NCBI GenBank assembly: GCA_947470165.1
Contig: CANISN010000110.1
Span: forward strand, 1-5,956
Origin: Burkholderiaceae bacterium
GTDB taxonomy: Bacteria > Pseudomonadota > Gammaproteobacteria > Burkholderiales > Burkholderiaceae
Length of the DNA stretch: 5,956 nt
Reading direction: 5' to 3'
The notes under the pieces were generated by a model. It was not told the DNA's origin. It made no database searches and saw only the letters and a program-made list of their open reading frames with translations. The position numbers and the translations under genes were made by a program. Of this stretch, positions 1 through 5,532 are shown one piece after another (position 1 is the first letter of the stretch; the number at the start of each line of letters is the position of its first letter).

Positions 1-865
1 GCAAAGGGAAGCCATTTTCTGGTCTCAACATTTCACCATTCATACCCCAAGCAACAATGGTGTCATTTAAGCAACTCTCGAGATTGATGGTGCGAGTCAT
101 GCCAGAGCCGTCACCACCTTCAGCCAACATGAACTTGCCTTTTTTAAGATCAGCGCCACACTCTTCTAACAATACCTTTAAGGGGACACCGGTAAATTCG
201 CAGCAAGATAACATGCCGTGCGTGTACTGCACCGTAGGTACTGCAACGTTGCCCCACTCTAATCCTGTATTAGCGCCACACTCAATAAAATGTGTGCGAG
301 ATACCGATGGCAATCTCATTAAGTCATTCATTGTAAAGACGCGTGGGTTCTTTACCAATCCATTAATCATCAAACGATGTGTTTCTGGATTCAGGTTGTA
401 CCAACCCTGATGATGACGCTCAAAATGTAATCCGTTCGGGGTGATCGTGCCGAACAAGCCCTGCAGCGGGGTGAAGGCAACTGAAGCGGCAGAGACGCGA
501 GTTAAGCCTGGAGACTCACGACGAATGAGATTGGCTTCATAAATAGATGGTATGCCATAAGGCATCGTCGCTACATTCTTACCAAGCGTAGTTTGCCACT
601 CCTGCTTTTCTAGAATAGCAGGATCGCCCTCACCCGCAGCCAACGCTAGCGGAGCCGTAAGGCCAGCAGTAGCGCCACCAAGGGCTGTCATAAAGCCCTT
701 ACGTAAAAACCCACGGCGGTTTTCATTCAAACCATTGGCGTTGATATCGGCAATCAATTCTTGCGAAATAAAATGCTCAGGCGCCTTGACCAAGCGAGCC
801 CGATGACTCGATTTTTCGATAGCGCTGATGTCTTTTACGCTTATCTCAATATGTTTTTTGGTCAT
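1..865 (-). CDS. soxC: SoxC, molybdenum subunit of Sox sulfite (sulfane) dehydrogenase, C-terminus beyond window
   Basis: SoxC carries the molybdenum cofactor of the periplasmic SoxCD enzyme, which oxidises protein-bound sulfane sulfur in the Sox thiosulfate pathway and passes electrons to cytochrome c. The frame is open from ATG at 865 to the window edge, giving 288 codons of a protein usually about 430 long. A twin-arginine signal is visible: R50-R51 in NRRGFLRKG, a hydrophobic stretch, then a likely cleavage after LALAA near residue 77. A cytoplasmic leader of about 48 residues (with APEHFISQELIAD) precedes it. The oxidoreductase molybdopterin domain follows: GLFGTITPNGLHFERHHQGW, a substrate/cofactor-lining segment, and HFIECGANTG, whose Cys196 should be the molybdenum ligand. 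These blocks match SoxC better than SorA or YedY. A GTAGAG-like ribosome site lies at 871-876. It starts 35 bp after the ArsR gene, so the two are probably cotranscribed. Confidence 0.93.
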   Translation of the reverse strand, partial: MTKKHIEISVKDISAIEKSSHRARLVKAPEHFISQELIADINANGLNENRRGFLRKGFMTALGGATAGLTAPLALAAGEGDPAILEKQEWQTTLGKNVATMPYGIPSIYEANLIRRESPGLTRVSAASVAFTPLQGLFGTITPNGLHFERHHQGWYNLNPETHRLMINGLVKNPRVFTMNDLMRLPSVSRTHFIECGANTGLEWGNVAVPTVQYTHGMLSCCEFTGVPLKVLLEECGADLKKGKFMLAEGGDGSGMTRTINLESCLNDTIVAWGMNGEMLRPENGFPL

Positions 866-900
866 GTGATCTCTACTTTATTAAATAGATACTTTAAAAT

Positions 901-1242
901 TTAATGCAAACTCTCAGCAATTTTGGCGCACACTGTTTGGCACATCTCTACGGTTGCGTTATCTGCAATTGAATAAAAAACAGTGGTTCCCTCTTTACGT
1001 CTTAGTAAGATTCCCACCTTATGTAATACGTTAAGATGACGTGAGACATTAGCCTGGCTTGAGCCACACAACTCAACAACTTCAGAAACAGACTTTTCGC
1101 CACTACAAACCGCATACATGATGCGCAGGCGCGATGGTTCCGAAAGCACGCTGAAATATTCAGCAACCCGCGAAAATACCTGCTCCATTACTTTTGGAGA
1201 AAGGTTTTTAGTGGCTTTCTTTACTCGTACTTTGTTATTCAT
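901..1242 (-). CDS. ArsR/SmtB-family transcriptional repressor, probable regulator of the soxC operon
   Basis: A 113-residue winged-helix regulator (counted from ATG at 1242). The ArsR core is clear: FSVLSEPSRLRIMYAV, GEKSVSEVVELCGSSQ leading into the recognition helix SSQANVSRHLNVLHK (61-75), then the wing LRRKEGTTVFYSIAD. Four cysteines are present: C46 just before GEKSV, C59 in ELCG, and C101/C105 as a CxxxC in the last helix. The classic arsenic motif ELCVCDL is absent. Sox and other sulfide-linked operons are often controlled by ArsR proteins that sense persulfide through a cysteine pair (SoxR, BigR, SqrR types); that role is inferred here from the position 35 bp before soxC and the cysteines. 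An in-frame GTG at 1263 would add seven residues, but it falls inside the 1256-1275 inverted repeat and neither start has a clear ribosome site, so the ATG is preferred. It diverges from modBC. Confidence 0.88.
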   Translation of the reverse strand: MNNKVRVKKATKNLSPKVMEQVFSRVAEYFSVLSEPSRLRIMYAVCSGEKSVSEVVELCGSSQANVSRHLNVLHKVGILLRRKEGTTVFYSIADNATVEMCQTVCAKIAESLH

Positions 1243-1252
1243 CGAATTTAAC

Positions 1253-1258
1253 AATATA
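1253..1258 (-). promoter_or_regulatory. candidate -10 box for the ArsR-soxC operon
   Basis: On the minus strand this reads TATATT, five of six matches to TATAAT. A TTGAAG sequence at 1285-1280 could be the -35 box, but the spacing of 21 bp is too long for a normal sigma-70 promoter, so the pairing is doubtful. If used, transcription would begin near 1246, a few bases before the ATG at 1242. That would fit the lack of a ribosome site and exclude the GTG start at 1263. The box overlaps the inverted repeat, which would suit autorepression. Confidence 0.2.
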
Positions 1259-1275
1259 TGCACATAGATGCATAT
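1256..1275. promoter_or_regulatory. inverted repeat, probable operator for the ArsR-type repressor
   Basis: Perfect 7-bp arms, ATATGCA and TGCATAT, are separated by 6 bp (CATAGA). This is the size and symmetry expected of a site for a dimeric winged-helix repressor. It lies in the short divergent region between the ArsR gene and modB, directly against the TTGACT box facing modB and over the likely start of ArsR transcription. The same bases also read as two ATGCAYAT units 10 bp apart. That the neighbouring ArsR protein binds here is inferred from location only. Confidence 0.55.
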
Positions 1276-1306
1276 TTGACTTCAAAGTAACTATTACCTC
1301 TATAGT
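1276..1306 (+). promoter_or_regulatory. candidate sigma-70 promoter for modBC
   Basis: TTGACT (1276-1281) matches the -35 consensus at five of six positions, and TATAGT (1301-1306) resembles a -10 box. The 19-bp spacing is longer than the preferred 17. The start of transcription would fall near 1313, about 30 bases before the modB ATG. The -35 box abuts the 1256-1275 inverted repeat, so a protein bound there could affect modBC as well as the divergent operon. No convincing ModE-type operator was seen. Confidence 0.4.
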
Positions 1307-1342
1307 GGGATACCCTAGGTCCAAAGGCAATACAATCAAAAA

Positions 1343-1996
1343 ATGGATATTGATGCAATTCTGCTCTCACTAAAACTGGCTTTTTGGACCATGGCCTTGA
1401 TATTGCCATTTGGGGTTTGGGCCGCCCATCATCTAGTTAAGCTCAACAAGAGTCGTCCCTGGTTTGAGGCGGCTTTAGCTCTTCCGCTTGTTTTGCCCCC
1501 TACCGTACTTGGTTATTATTTTCTAGTAGGCTTTGGTGGCAAGAGTTTTTTGGGCATCCCCTTGGTTTTCTCATTCTCTGGAATATTGCTCGCCTCCCTC
1601 ATTGTGAACCTACCGTTTGCAATTTTGCCCATACAAAGAGCGTTTGAAGCCATTAATCCAGAAATTCGAGAAGCGGCTCAAGTGAGCGGCTTAAGCAATT
1701 GGCAACTATTTCGCCTGATTGAGCTTCCCCTAGCTTGGCGCGGGATTATTAGTGCAGGTGTAATGACCTTTGCCCATACCCTCGGTGAATTCGGCGTTGT
1801 CCTGATGGTTGGCGGAGCCATACCCGGAGAAACAAAGACTGTATCAATAGCAATCTACGACAAAGTACAAAGCTTTGATACTGCTGGCGCAGGTTTACTC
1901 GCCTTACTTTTGCTGGCAACCTCTTTAGTCGCCATCGGGATCTCCTACGGAGTCTTTGGACGAAGCCTCTCTCGCTCAAATGGAGGGAGGACTTAA
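1343..1996 (+). CDS. modB: ModB, molybdate ABC transporter permease
   Basis: Inner-membrane permease of the ModABC importer, which brings molybdate into the cytoplasm for molybdenum cofactor synthesis. The 217 residues are close to the usual 225 or so. About five membrane segments can be seen, near residues 7-30, 43-62, 76-98, 133-158 and 183-203. Family signatures include LPLVLPPTVLGYYFL (48-62), the EAA loop that docks to the ATPase (EAAQVSGLSNWQLFRLIELP, 110-129), and GEFGVVLMVGG followed by IPGETKTVSIAIYD (148-173), which favour ModB over the sulfate permeases CysT/CysW. Only a weak AAAGG lies 15 bases before the ATG. The stop overlaps the modC start by one base (TAATG), so the pair is cotranscribed and probably translationally coupled. 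No modA gene precedes it; the region upstream is the divergent ArsR gene. Confidence 0.93.
   Translation: MDIDAILLSLKLAFWTMALILPFGVWAAHHLVKLNKSRPWFEAALALPLVLPPTVLGYYFLVGFGGKSFLGIPLVFSFSGILLASLIVNLPFAILPIQRAFEAINPEIREAAQVSGLSNWQLFRLIELPLAWRGIISAGVMTFAHTLGEFGVVLMVGGAIPGETKTVSIAIYDKVQSFDTAGAGLLALLLLATSLVAIGISYGVFGRSLSRSNGGRT
1982..1990 (+). promoter_or_regulatory. strong Shine-Dalgarno sequence for modC inside the end of modB
   Basis: GGAGGGAGG lies 5 bases before the modC ATG, within the last codons of modB. It fixes the modC start at 1996 and, with the TAATG overlap, suggests efficient or reinitiated translation of the ATPase. It is the best ribosome site in the window. Confidence 0.8.
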
Positions 1997-3105
1997 TGCT
2001 CAAGGTGCAGCTATCCCAAAGCATACCAATGCCTATTCAAATTCACCTGGAATGTCAGCCTGGAGAATTACATGCATTGGTGGGGCCATCAGGTAGCGGT
2101 AAAACTACTGTACTAAGAACTATTGCGGGATTAAGGCAGTCTTCGACGGGCCTGATTGAATGTGACTCTCAGATCTGGTTTCAGGGCGATGAACTCCATG
2201 GAATTAGTAAAGTACTTGCGGCAGCTCAGCGGTCTTGCGGATTTCTATTCCAGCAATATGCCCTCTTTCCGCACCTCAATGCCATAGAAAACGTCTGCAT
2301 CCCTCTGCAAAATTCTGGACTTAATAAAAGCGAACGAAAAACAATTGCCCGTGAGTGGTTAGAAAAAATGGGCATTAGTGAGCTAGCAGAGCGCATGCCA
2401 CATCAATTATCTGGCGGTCAACAACAACGGGTTGCTCTAGCAAGAGCATTAGCAAGAAAGCCAAAGATCCTATTGCTTGATGAGCCTTTTTCAGCAATTG
2501 ATACACCAACGCGGCAAGGCTTATACAAAACACTAGCTGAGCTTCGCAAAGATTTAAATATCCCGATTCTGCTGGTAACGCATGACTTAAGAGAGGCTGA
2601 TTTACTAGCCGATCAAATTACAGTGATTGATCAAGGTATAGGTCTACAAACAGCAGCGCCACAAACTCTTTTTCAAAAACCACGAAATTCTCGTGTTGCT
2701 CAATTAGTCGGAATCAGTAATATGTTCCATGGTATTTTTGATGCTGGCAAACTCATATGGGATGGTTGCGGACATATTTTTTCAGTAGTCGATAAAGGAA
2801 AGATTCCACCGAATGCAAGAGTTGCATGGGTCGTCCCGCAGAGTGGTTTGAGTGTTCATGAAAATCGCTCTAATAGCAGCGTTCAAGCAACAGTGGAAAA
2901 GATGAGTAGCCTTGGACAAATAGCGGTCATTCAATTACGGATTGAAAATAGCGACAACACGATTGAATGGGAGGCCTCTTCAGCGGAAGTAAAGCGGCTC
3001 CAGATGGGCTTAGGCAGTCAAATGTATCTTGAATTGGATGAGAGCCAAATTCATATCATGCCCTTACGCCCTATAAATGATCCGAGACGCTTTATTGGGC
3101 TGTGA
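1996..3105 (+). CDS. modC: ModC, molybdate ABC transporter ATP-binding protein
   Basis: Cytoplasmic ATPase that powers molybdate import with ModB. The 369 residues contain a full nucleotide-binding domain: Walker A GPSGSGKT (30-37), Q-loop in FLFQQYALFPHL (about Q86), signature LSGGQQQR (138-145), Walker B ILLLDEP (158-164) and H-loop His196 in LLVTHDLREAD. Residues from about 240 form a C-terminal regulatory part. Its last stretch, about 293-357 (SVQATVEKMSSLGQIAVIQL onward), looks like the TOBE/Mop-type oxyanion-binding fold of ModC proteins, though it is divergent. Length is typical or slightly long. The specificity call comes mainly from the attached ModB; on its own, the ATPase could be taken for a CysA- or PotA-like protein. 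It overlaps modB by one base, and no terminator is evident after it. Confidence 0.88.
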   Translation: MLKVQLSQSIPMPIQIHLECQPGELHALVGPSGSGKTTVLRTIAGLRQSSTGLIECDSQIWFQGDELHGISKVLAAAQRSCGFLFQQYALFPHLNAIENVCIPLQNSGLNKSERKTIAREWLEKMGISELAERMPHQLSGGQQQRVALARALARKPKILLLDEPFSAIDTPTRQGLYKTLAELRKDLNIPILLVTHDLREADLLADQITVIDQGIGLQTAAPQTLFQKPRNSRVAQLVGISNMFHGIFDAGKLIWDGCGHIFSVVDKGKIPPNARVAWVVPQSGLSVHENRSNSSVQATVEKMSSLGQIAVIQLRIENSDNTIEWEASSAEVKRLQMGLGSQMYLELDESQIHIMPLRPINDPRRFIGL

Positions 3106-3261
3106 AAAAGAGTTTGTGTTCGGAATAGGCATTGAGTATCAAACCCACCCTGTTAATTATGGCCATACGAATCAAATATATGACAAAACCCTATGCATAG
3201 AAAAAGTATTTTAATTTTTATGATAATATCTTCAAAATATTCTTAATAACCCCTTCAAAAA
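3106..3261. other. AT-rich intergenic gap between modC and the HiPIP gene
   Basis: No gene is supported here. The stretch becomes very AT-rich from about 3170 on. Several TATAAT-like hexamers occur (TATGAT 3219-3224, TAATAT 3224-3229), but none has a good -35 box at a normal distance, so the HiPIP promoter cannot be placed firmly. No hairpin with a T-run follows modC, so readthrough from modBC into the HiPIP gene is possible. Confidence 0.6.
3191..3200. repeat. perfect 10-bp palindrome upstream of the HiPIP gene
   Basis: CTATGCATAG is fully self-complementary and lies 74 bp before the HiPIP start, in the likely promoter zone. It shares the 7-mer ATGCATA with the right arm of the 1256-1275 inverted repeat. 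It may be a related operator half-site or chance in AT-rich DNA. Confidence 0.3.
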
Positions 3262-3263
3262 AT

Positions 3264-3267
3264 GGAG
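3264..3267 (+). promoter_or_regulatory. ribosome binding site that decides the HiPIP start
   Basis: GGAG lies 6 bases before the ATG at 3274 and overlaps the in-frame ATG at 3262. This favours the 3274 start, which also places the twin-arginine pair immediately at the N-terminus as is usual for Tat signals. Confidence 0.7.
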
Positions 3268-3273
3268 CTTTAT

Positions 3274-3585
3274 ATGAAAAATAGTCGTCGCCAATTTATG
3301 ATTTTGTCTGCTGCTGGTGCTTGCACCTTGGCCTTGAACGGAACAGTTCAAGCTCAAGCCATGGTTGCTGAAACTGATCCACAAGCTGCTGCTTTGGGTT
3401 ACAAAGCTGATGCTAGCAAAGTAGATAAAGTAAAGTTCCCCAAGTATGCTGCTGGTCAAGTATGTAGCAACTGTGCCTTGTATCAGGGTAAAGCAGGTTC
3501 AGCTGCTGGTGGCTGCTCTTTGTTTGGTGCTAAGCAAGTTGCTGGCCCTGGCTGGTGCTCTGCTTACGCTAAGAAAGCAGCTTAA
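3274..3585 (+). CDS. high-potential iron-sulfur protein (HiPIP), Tat-exported
   Basis: Small periplasmic electron carrier with one [4Fe-4S] cluster cycling between the 2+ and 3+ states. The 103-residue precursor starts MKNSRRQFM, a twin-arginine signal (R5-R6), followed by a hydrophobic stretch and likely cleavage after VQAQA (residue 29). The mature part shows the family's ALGYKADASKVD segment and four cluster cysteines, C64, C67, C81 and C95 (C-x2-C-x13-C-x13-C), with GPGWCSAY around the last. Tat export fits a protein folded with its cluster before transport. In other bacteria HiPIPs donate electrons to photosynthetic reaction centres or terminal oxidases, or accept them from oxidation pathways. 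Whether it serves the nearby Sox enzyme is only suggested by proximity. It stands as a single gene with its own ribosome site and ends at a strong hairpin. Confidence 0.95.
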   Translation: MKNSRRQFMILSAAGACTLALNGTVQAQAMVAETDPQAAALGYKADASKVDKVKFPKYAAGQVCSNCALYQGKAGSAAGGCSLFGAKQVAGPGWCSAYAKKAA

Positions 3586-3606
3586 TGATGTACTTCAACA
3601 TGCAAT

Positions 3607-3632
3607 AAAAGAGCTGCTTCGGCAGCTTTTTT
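3607..3632. terminator. intrinsic terminator, probably bidirectional, with UUCG tetraloop
   Basis: The stem AGCTGC / GCAGCT (3612-3617 / 3622-3627) closes a TTCG loop; the C(UUCG)G arrangement is an unusually stable RNA tetraloop. The stem extends through a G-U pair into AAAA / TTTT, leaving a T-run at 3627-3632 for the HiPIP transcript. On the minus strand the hairpin is followed by CTCTTTTATT, so it can also end the convergent methyltransferase operon, whose stop codon (3631-3633) overlaps the hairpin base. Confidence 0.85.
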
Positions 3633-4254
3633 ACTCCCTCTTTTTAGCTGCCATCCCTAGCAATGCCGACATACCAGTATGCCTTGCACCCTCTGCCAAT
3701 TCTTTTTCATAGCAGCGCAGGTCTAGTATTTCAAATCCATCACTAAGCTTACGAATCATATCTTCTGTATAGAGGTGCTCTATCAGCGATGGCCCACCGG
3801 TTTTATATTCCAGTTGCTTAGGCGTATAGCCTTGCAGAATAAAGATACCACTTGGCTTTAATGCGATTTGAACCTGCCTGAAAATTCTAGTCCGCATTTC
3901 TGGATCAGCAAACTGAATAAAGATGGCAATGATCGCATCGTATGCATTTTCTTGCCAATCAAAACCATCGGTATCACAAAGTGAGTATTCAATTTCAACC
4001 GCATGATCTTTAGCAAATTGCCTTGCTTTGGCTAGCGCAATATCAGATACATCAAATCCTGTGACGCGCATGCCCTGCTTTGCAAGCCAGACACCATTGC
4101 GTCCCTCACCATCAGCAATACACAGAACAGAATTCCCTGGCTTTAAATATCGAGATGATTGTTCAACAAGATACTCATTGGGTTCTTTGCCAAAGATAAA
4201 CTCTTCTTTATCAAAACGGGTATTCCAAAACTGGGTTGCGTTGCTAAACCCCAT
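3631..4254 (-). CDS. class I SAM-dependent methyltransferase, TehB-like
   Basis: A 207-residue cytoplasmic methyltransferase with a Rossmann-type SAM-binding core. The N-terminus has FWNTRFDKEEFIFGKEPNEYL, typical of a bacterial family near TehB and thiopurine methyltransferases. Motif I is VLCIADGEGRNG (43-54), with acidic D68 in GFDVS as the expected ribose-binding residue, and a motif IV-like YDAIIAIFIQF (105-115). The C-terminal HTGMSALLGMAAKK resembles the usual end of this family. The substrate cannot be read from the sequence; small thiols, metalloids or other small molecules are possible. Its ATG follows the metZ stop codon with no gap (TAAATG), and only a weak GGTGGA precedes it, so expression probably depends on translation of metZ. 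The family's conserved N-terminal block starts near residue 8, which supports this start. Confidence 0.82.
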   Translation of the reverse strand: MGFSNATQFWNTRFDKEEFIFGKEPNEYLVEQSSRYLKPGNSVLCIADGEGRNGVWLAKQGMRVTGFDVSDIALAKARQFAKDHAVEIEYSLCDTDGFDWQENAYDAIIAIFIQFADPEMRTRIFRQVQIALKPSGIFILQGYTPKQLEYKTGGPSLIEHLYTEDMIRKLSDGFEILDLRCYEKELAEGARHTGMSALLGMAAKKRE

Positions 4255-5463
4255 TTACTTTTTAAATCCACCAATCAGATCATTCTTCAAGTCAGTAACA
4301 TTCTCAAGGCCGACAGCAATGCGGACAAGACCATCGGTAATGCCCGCGGCTTTACGAGCCTCCGGACTCACTCGGCAATGTGTAGTAGTTGCAGGATGAG
4401 TAATAGTCGTTCGAGTGTCTCCCAGATTTGCTGTAATCGAGCAAAGCTTGGTTTGATTAATCAGCTTGAATGCTGCTTTCTTGCCACCCTTTAGCGTGAA
4501 AGAAAGAATCGCCCCACCTGCCTTTTGTTGGCGTTTAGCTAGAGCATGCTGAGGATGTGACTTTAGTCCTGGATGATAAACACGCTCAACGCCGGGCTGT
4601 TTTTCTAACCACTGTGCAATTTGTAAAGCATTCTGACTCTGCTGCTTCATACGCAACTCGAGAGTCTCTAAACCTTTTAGAAATACCCAGGCATTGAATG
4701 CTGACAGTGTCGGGCCAGCAGTTCTCACATAGGGAAATACTTTACCCATGATGAAATCCTTGCTACCCACAATCGCACCACCAACAACACGGCCTTGACC
4801 ATCCAAATACTTGGTTGCCGAATGAATCACTACATCCGCACCCAAGGCAAGAGGTCGTTGCAAGGCTGGTGTACAAAAGCAGTTATCCACCGCAAAAAGT
4901 GCCTTTGCTTTTTTGGCAATTTTTGAGATAGCCTTAATGTCTGCAATCTCAGTCAAAGGATTAGACGGCGTTTCCAAATAAAATAATTTGGTATTTACTT
5001 GAACAGCATCTTGCCAAGCTTGGGTATTAGATAAATCTACATAGGTAGTTGTGATACCAAAACGTCCAAGAATATTGCTAAATAATTGGATGGTGGCACC
5101 AAAAACAGAGCGGGAGCACACCACGTGATCGCCCGCCTGAAGATGTGCCATAGCCATTGTCAATATTGCAGCCATACCTGAGGAAGTCGCAATACAGGCA
5201 TCTCCCCCTTCTAAGGCAGCAAGACGGTCCTGAAACATGCTGACTGTTGGATTAGTAAAACGAGAATAGATAAAGCCTTGATCCGCATGAGCAAAACCGT
5301 CGGCTGCTAGTTCAGCACTATCAAAACAAAAACTGGAGGTCAGAAACATAGCCTCTGAATGCTCTTGGTATTCAGCGGTGCGCCGAGTGCCAGCTCGAAC
5401 AGCCAGGGTTTCAAGCGCAAGCTTTGAGAAATCAGGTTTTTTGCGGGGTGTTGTACTCTTCAT
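4255..5463 (-). CDS. metZ: MetZ, O-succinylhomoserine sulfhydrylase
   Basis: PLP enzyme of methionine synthesis that makes homocysteine directly from O-succinylhomoserine and sulfide, bypassing cystathionine. The 402 residues match the usual length of about 400 for the Cys/Met-metabolism PLP family. Seen motifs: YSRFTNPT (66-73), the cofactor phosphate region SSGMAA (94-99), ETPSNPL (164-170), D193 in AVDNCF facing the pyridine nitrogen, and the Schiff-base lysine K218 in HSATKYLDGQGRVVGG. The TKYLDGQGR form favours MetZ over cystathionine gamma-synthase, which usually has TKYxxGHSD. A C-terminal LGDTRTTITHPATTTH block supports the family. It lies 69 bp after purF, a known order in betaproteobacteria, and abuts the methyltransferase gene. 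The ribosome site is weak (AGCGG close to the ATG). Confidence 0.93.
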   Translation of the reverse strand: MKSTTPRKKPDFSKLALETLAVRAGTRRTAEYQEHSEAMFLTSSFCFDSAELAADGFAHADQGFIYSRFTNPTVSMFQDRLAALEGGDACIATSSGMAAILTMAMAHLQAGDHVVCSRSVFGATIQLFSNILGRFGITTTYVDLSNTQAWQDAVQVNTKLFYLETPSNPLTEIADIKAISKIAKKAKALFAVDNCFCTPALQRPLALGADVVIHSATKYLDGQGRVVGGAIVGSKDFIMGKVFPYVRTAGPTLSAFNAWVFLKGLETLELRMKQQSQNALQIAQWLEKQPGVERVYHPGLKSHPQHALAKRQQKAGGAILSFTLKGGKKAAFKLINQTKLCSITANLGDTRTTITHPATTTHCRVSPEARKAAGITDGLVRIAVGLENVTDLKNDLIGGFKK

Positions 5464-5532
5464 ACCGCTATTTTGACACCGAATCGCAAAATTGCCTTAG
5501 GCTGCCTCCCCTGGGGAACTTGATCGTTGTTT
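5464..5532 (-). other. purF-metZ intergenic spacer with short palindromes
   Basis: This 69-bp spacer holds two short odd-centred palindromes on the plus strand, GCCTTAGGC (5494-5502) and TCCCCTGGGGA (5507-5517). On the transcript they could give only small hairpins, and no convincing T-run follows. No clear promoter for metZ was found, so readthrough from purF is the simpler view. Confidence 0.35.

Noticed and set aside
57..410. Open frame of 117 codons on the plus strand
   Set aside because: It lies antisense to soxC, whose translation matches a known family throughout; no domain or ribosome site supports it.
1296..1320. Second dyad ACCT...AGGT with GGG-ATA-CCC before modB, considered as an operator or leader hairpin
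   Set aside because: The two pairings do not share a centre and the arms are only 3-4 bp, so it is likely chance.
1749..2024. Open frame of 91 codons on the minus strand
   Set aside because: Antisense to the modB-modC junction, arginine-rich low-complexity product, typical shadow frame.
1343..3105. Sulfate/thiosulfate importer (CysTWA-like) instead of molybdate importer
   Set aside because: Attractive beside soxC, but there is one permease rather than two, and the LPLVLPPTVLGYY and GEFGVVLMVGG blocks are ModB-like.
3232..3712. Open frames on both strands around the HiPIP gene (3232-3459 minus, 3446-3712 plus)
   Set aside because: Both overlap the HiPIP gene in other frames, and the plus-strand one also runs through the terminator hairpin.
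4028..4494. Two plus-strand open frames (4028-4399 and 4159-4494)
   Set aside because: Antisense to the methyltransferase and the metZ 3' end; no family resemblance.
4255..5463. Cystathionine gamma-synthase or gamma-lyase
   Set aside because: The lysine motif ATKYLDGQGR and the purF neighbour favour MetZ.
5464..5532. SAM- or methionine-responsive riboswitch before metZ
   Set aside because: At 69 bp the spacer is short, and I see no recognisable SAM riboswitch core or terminator/antiterminator pair.
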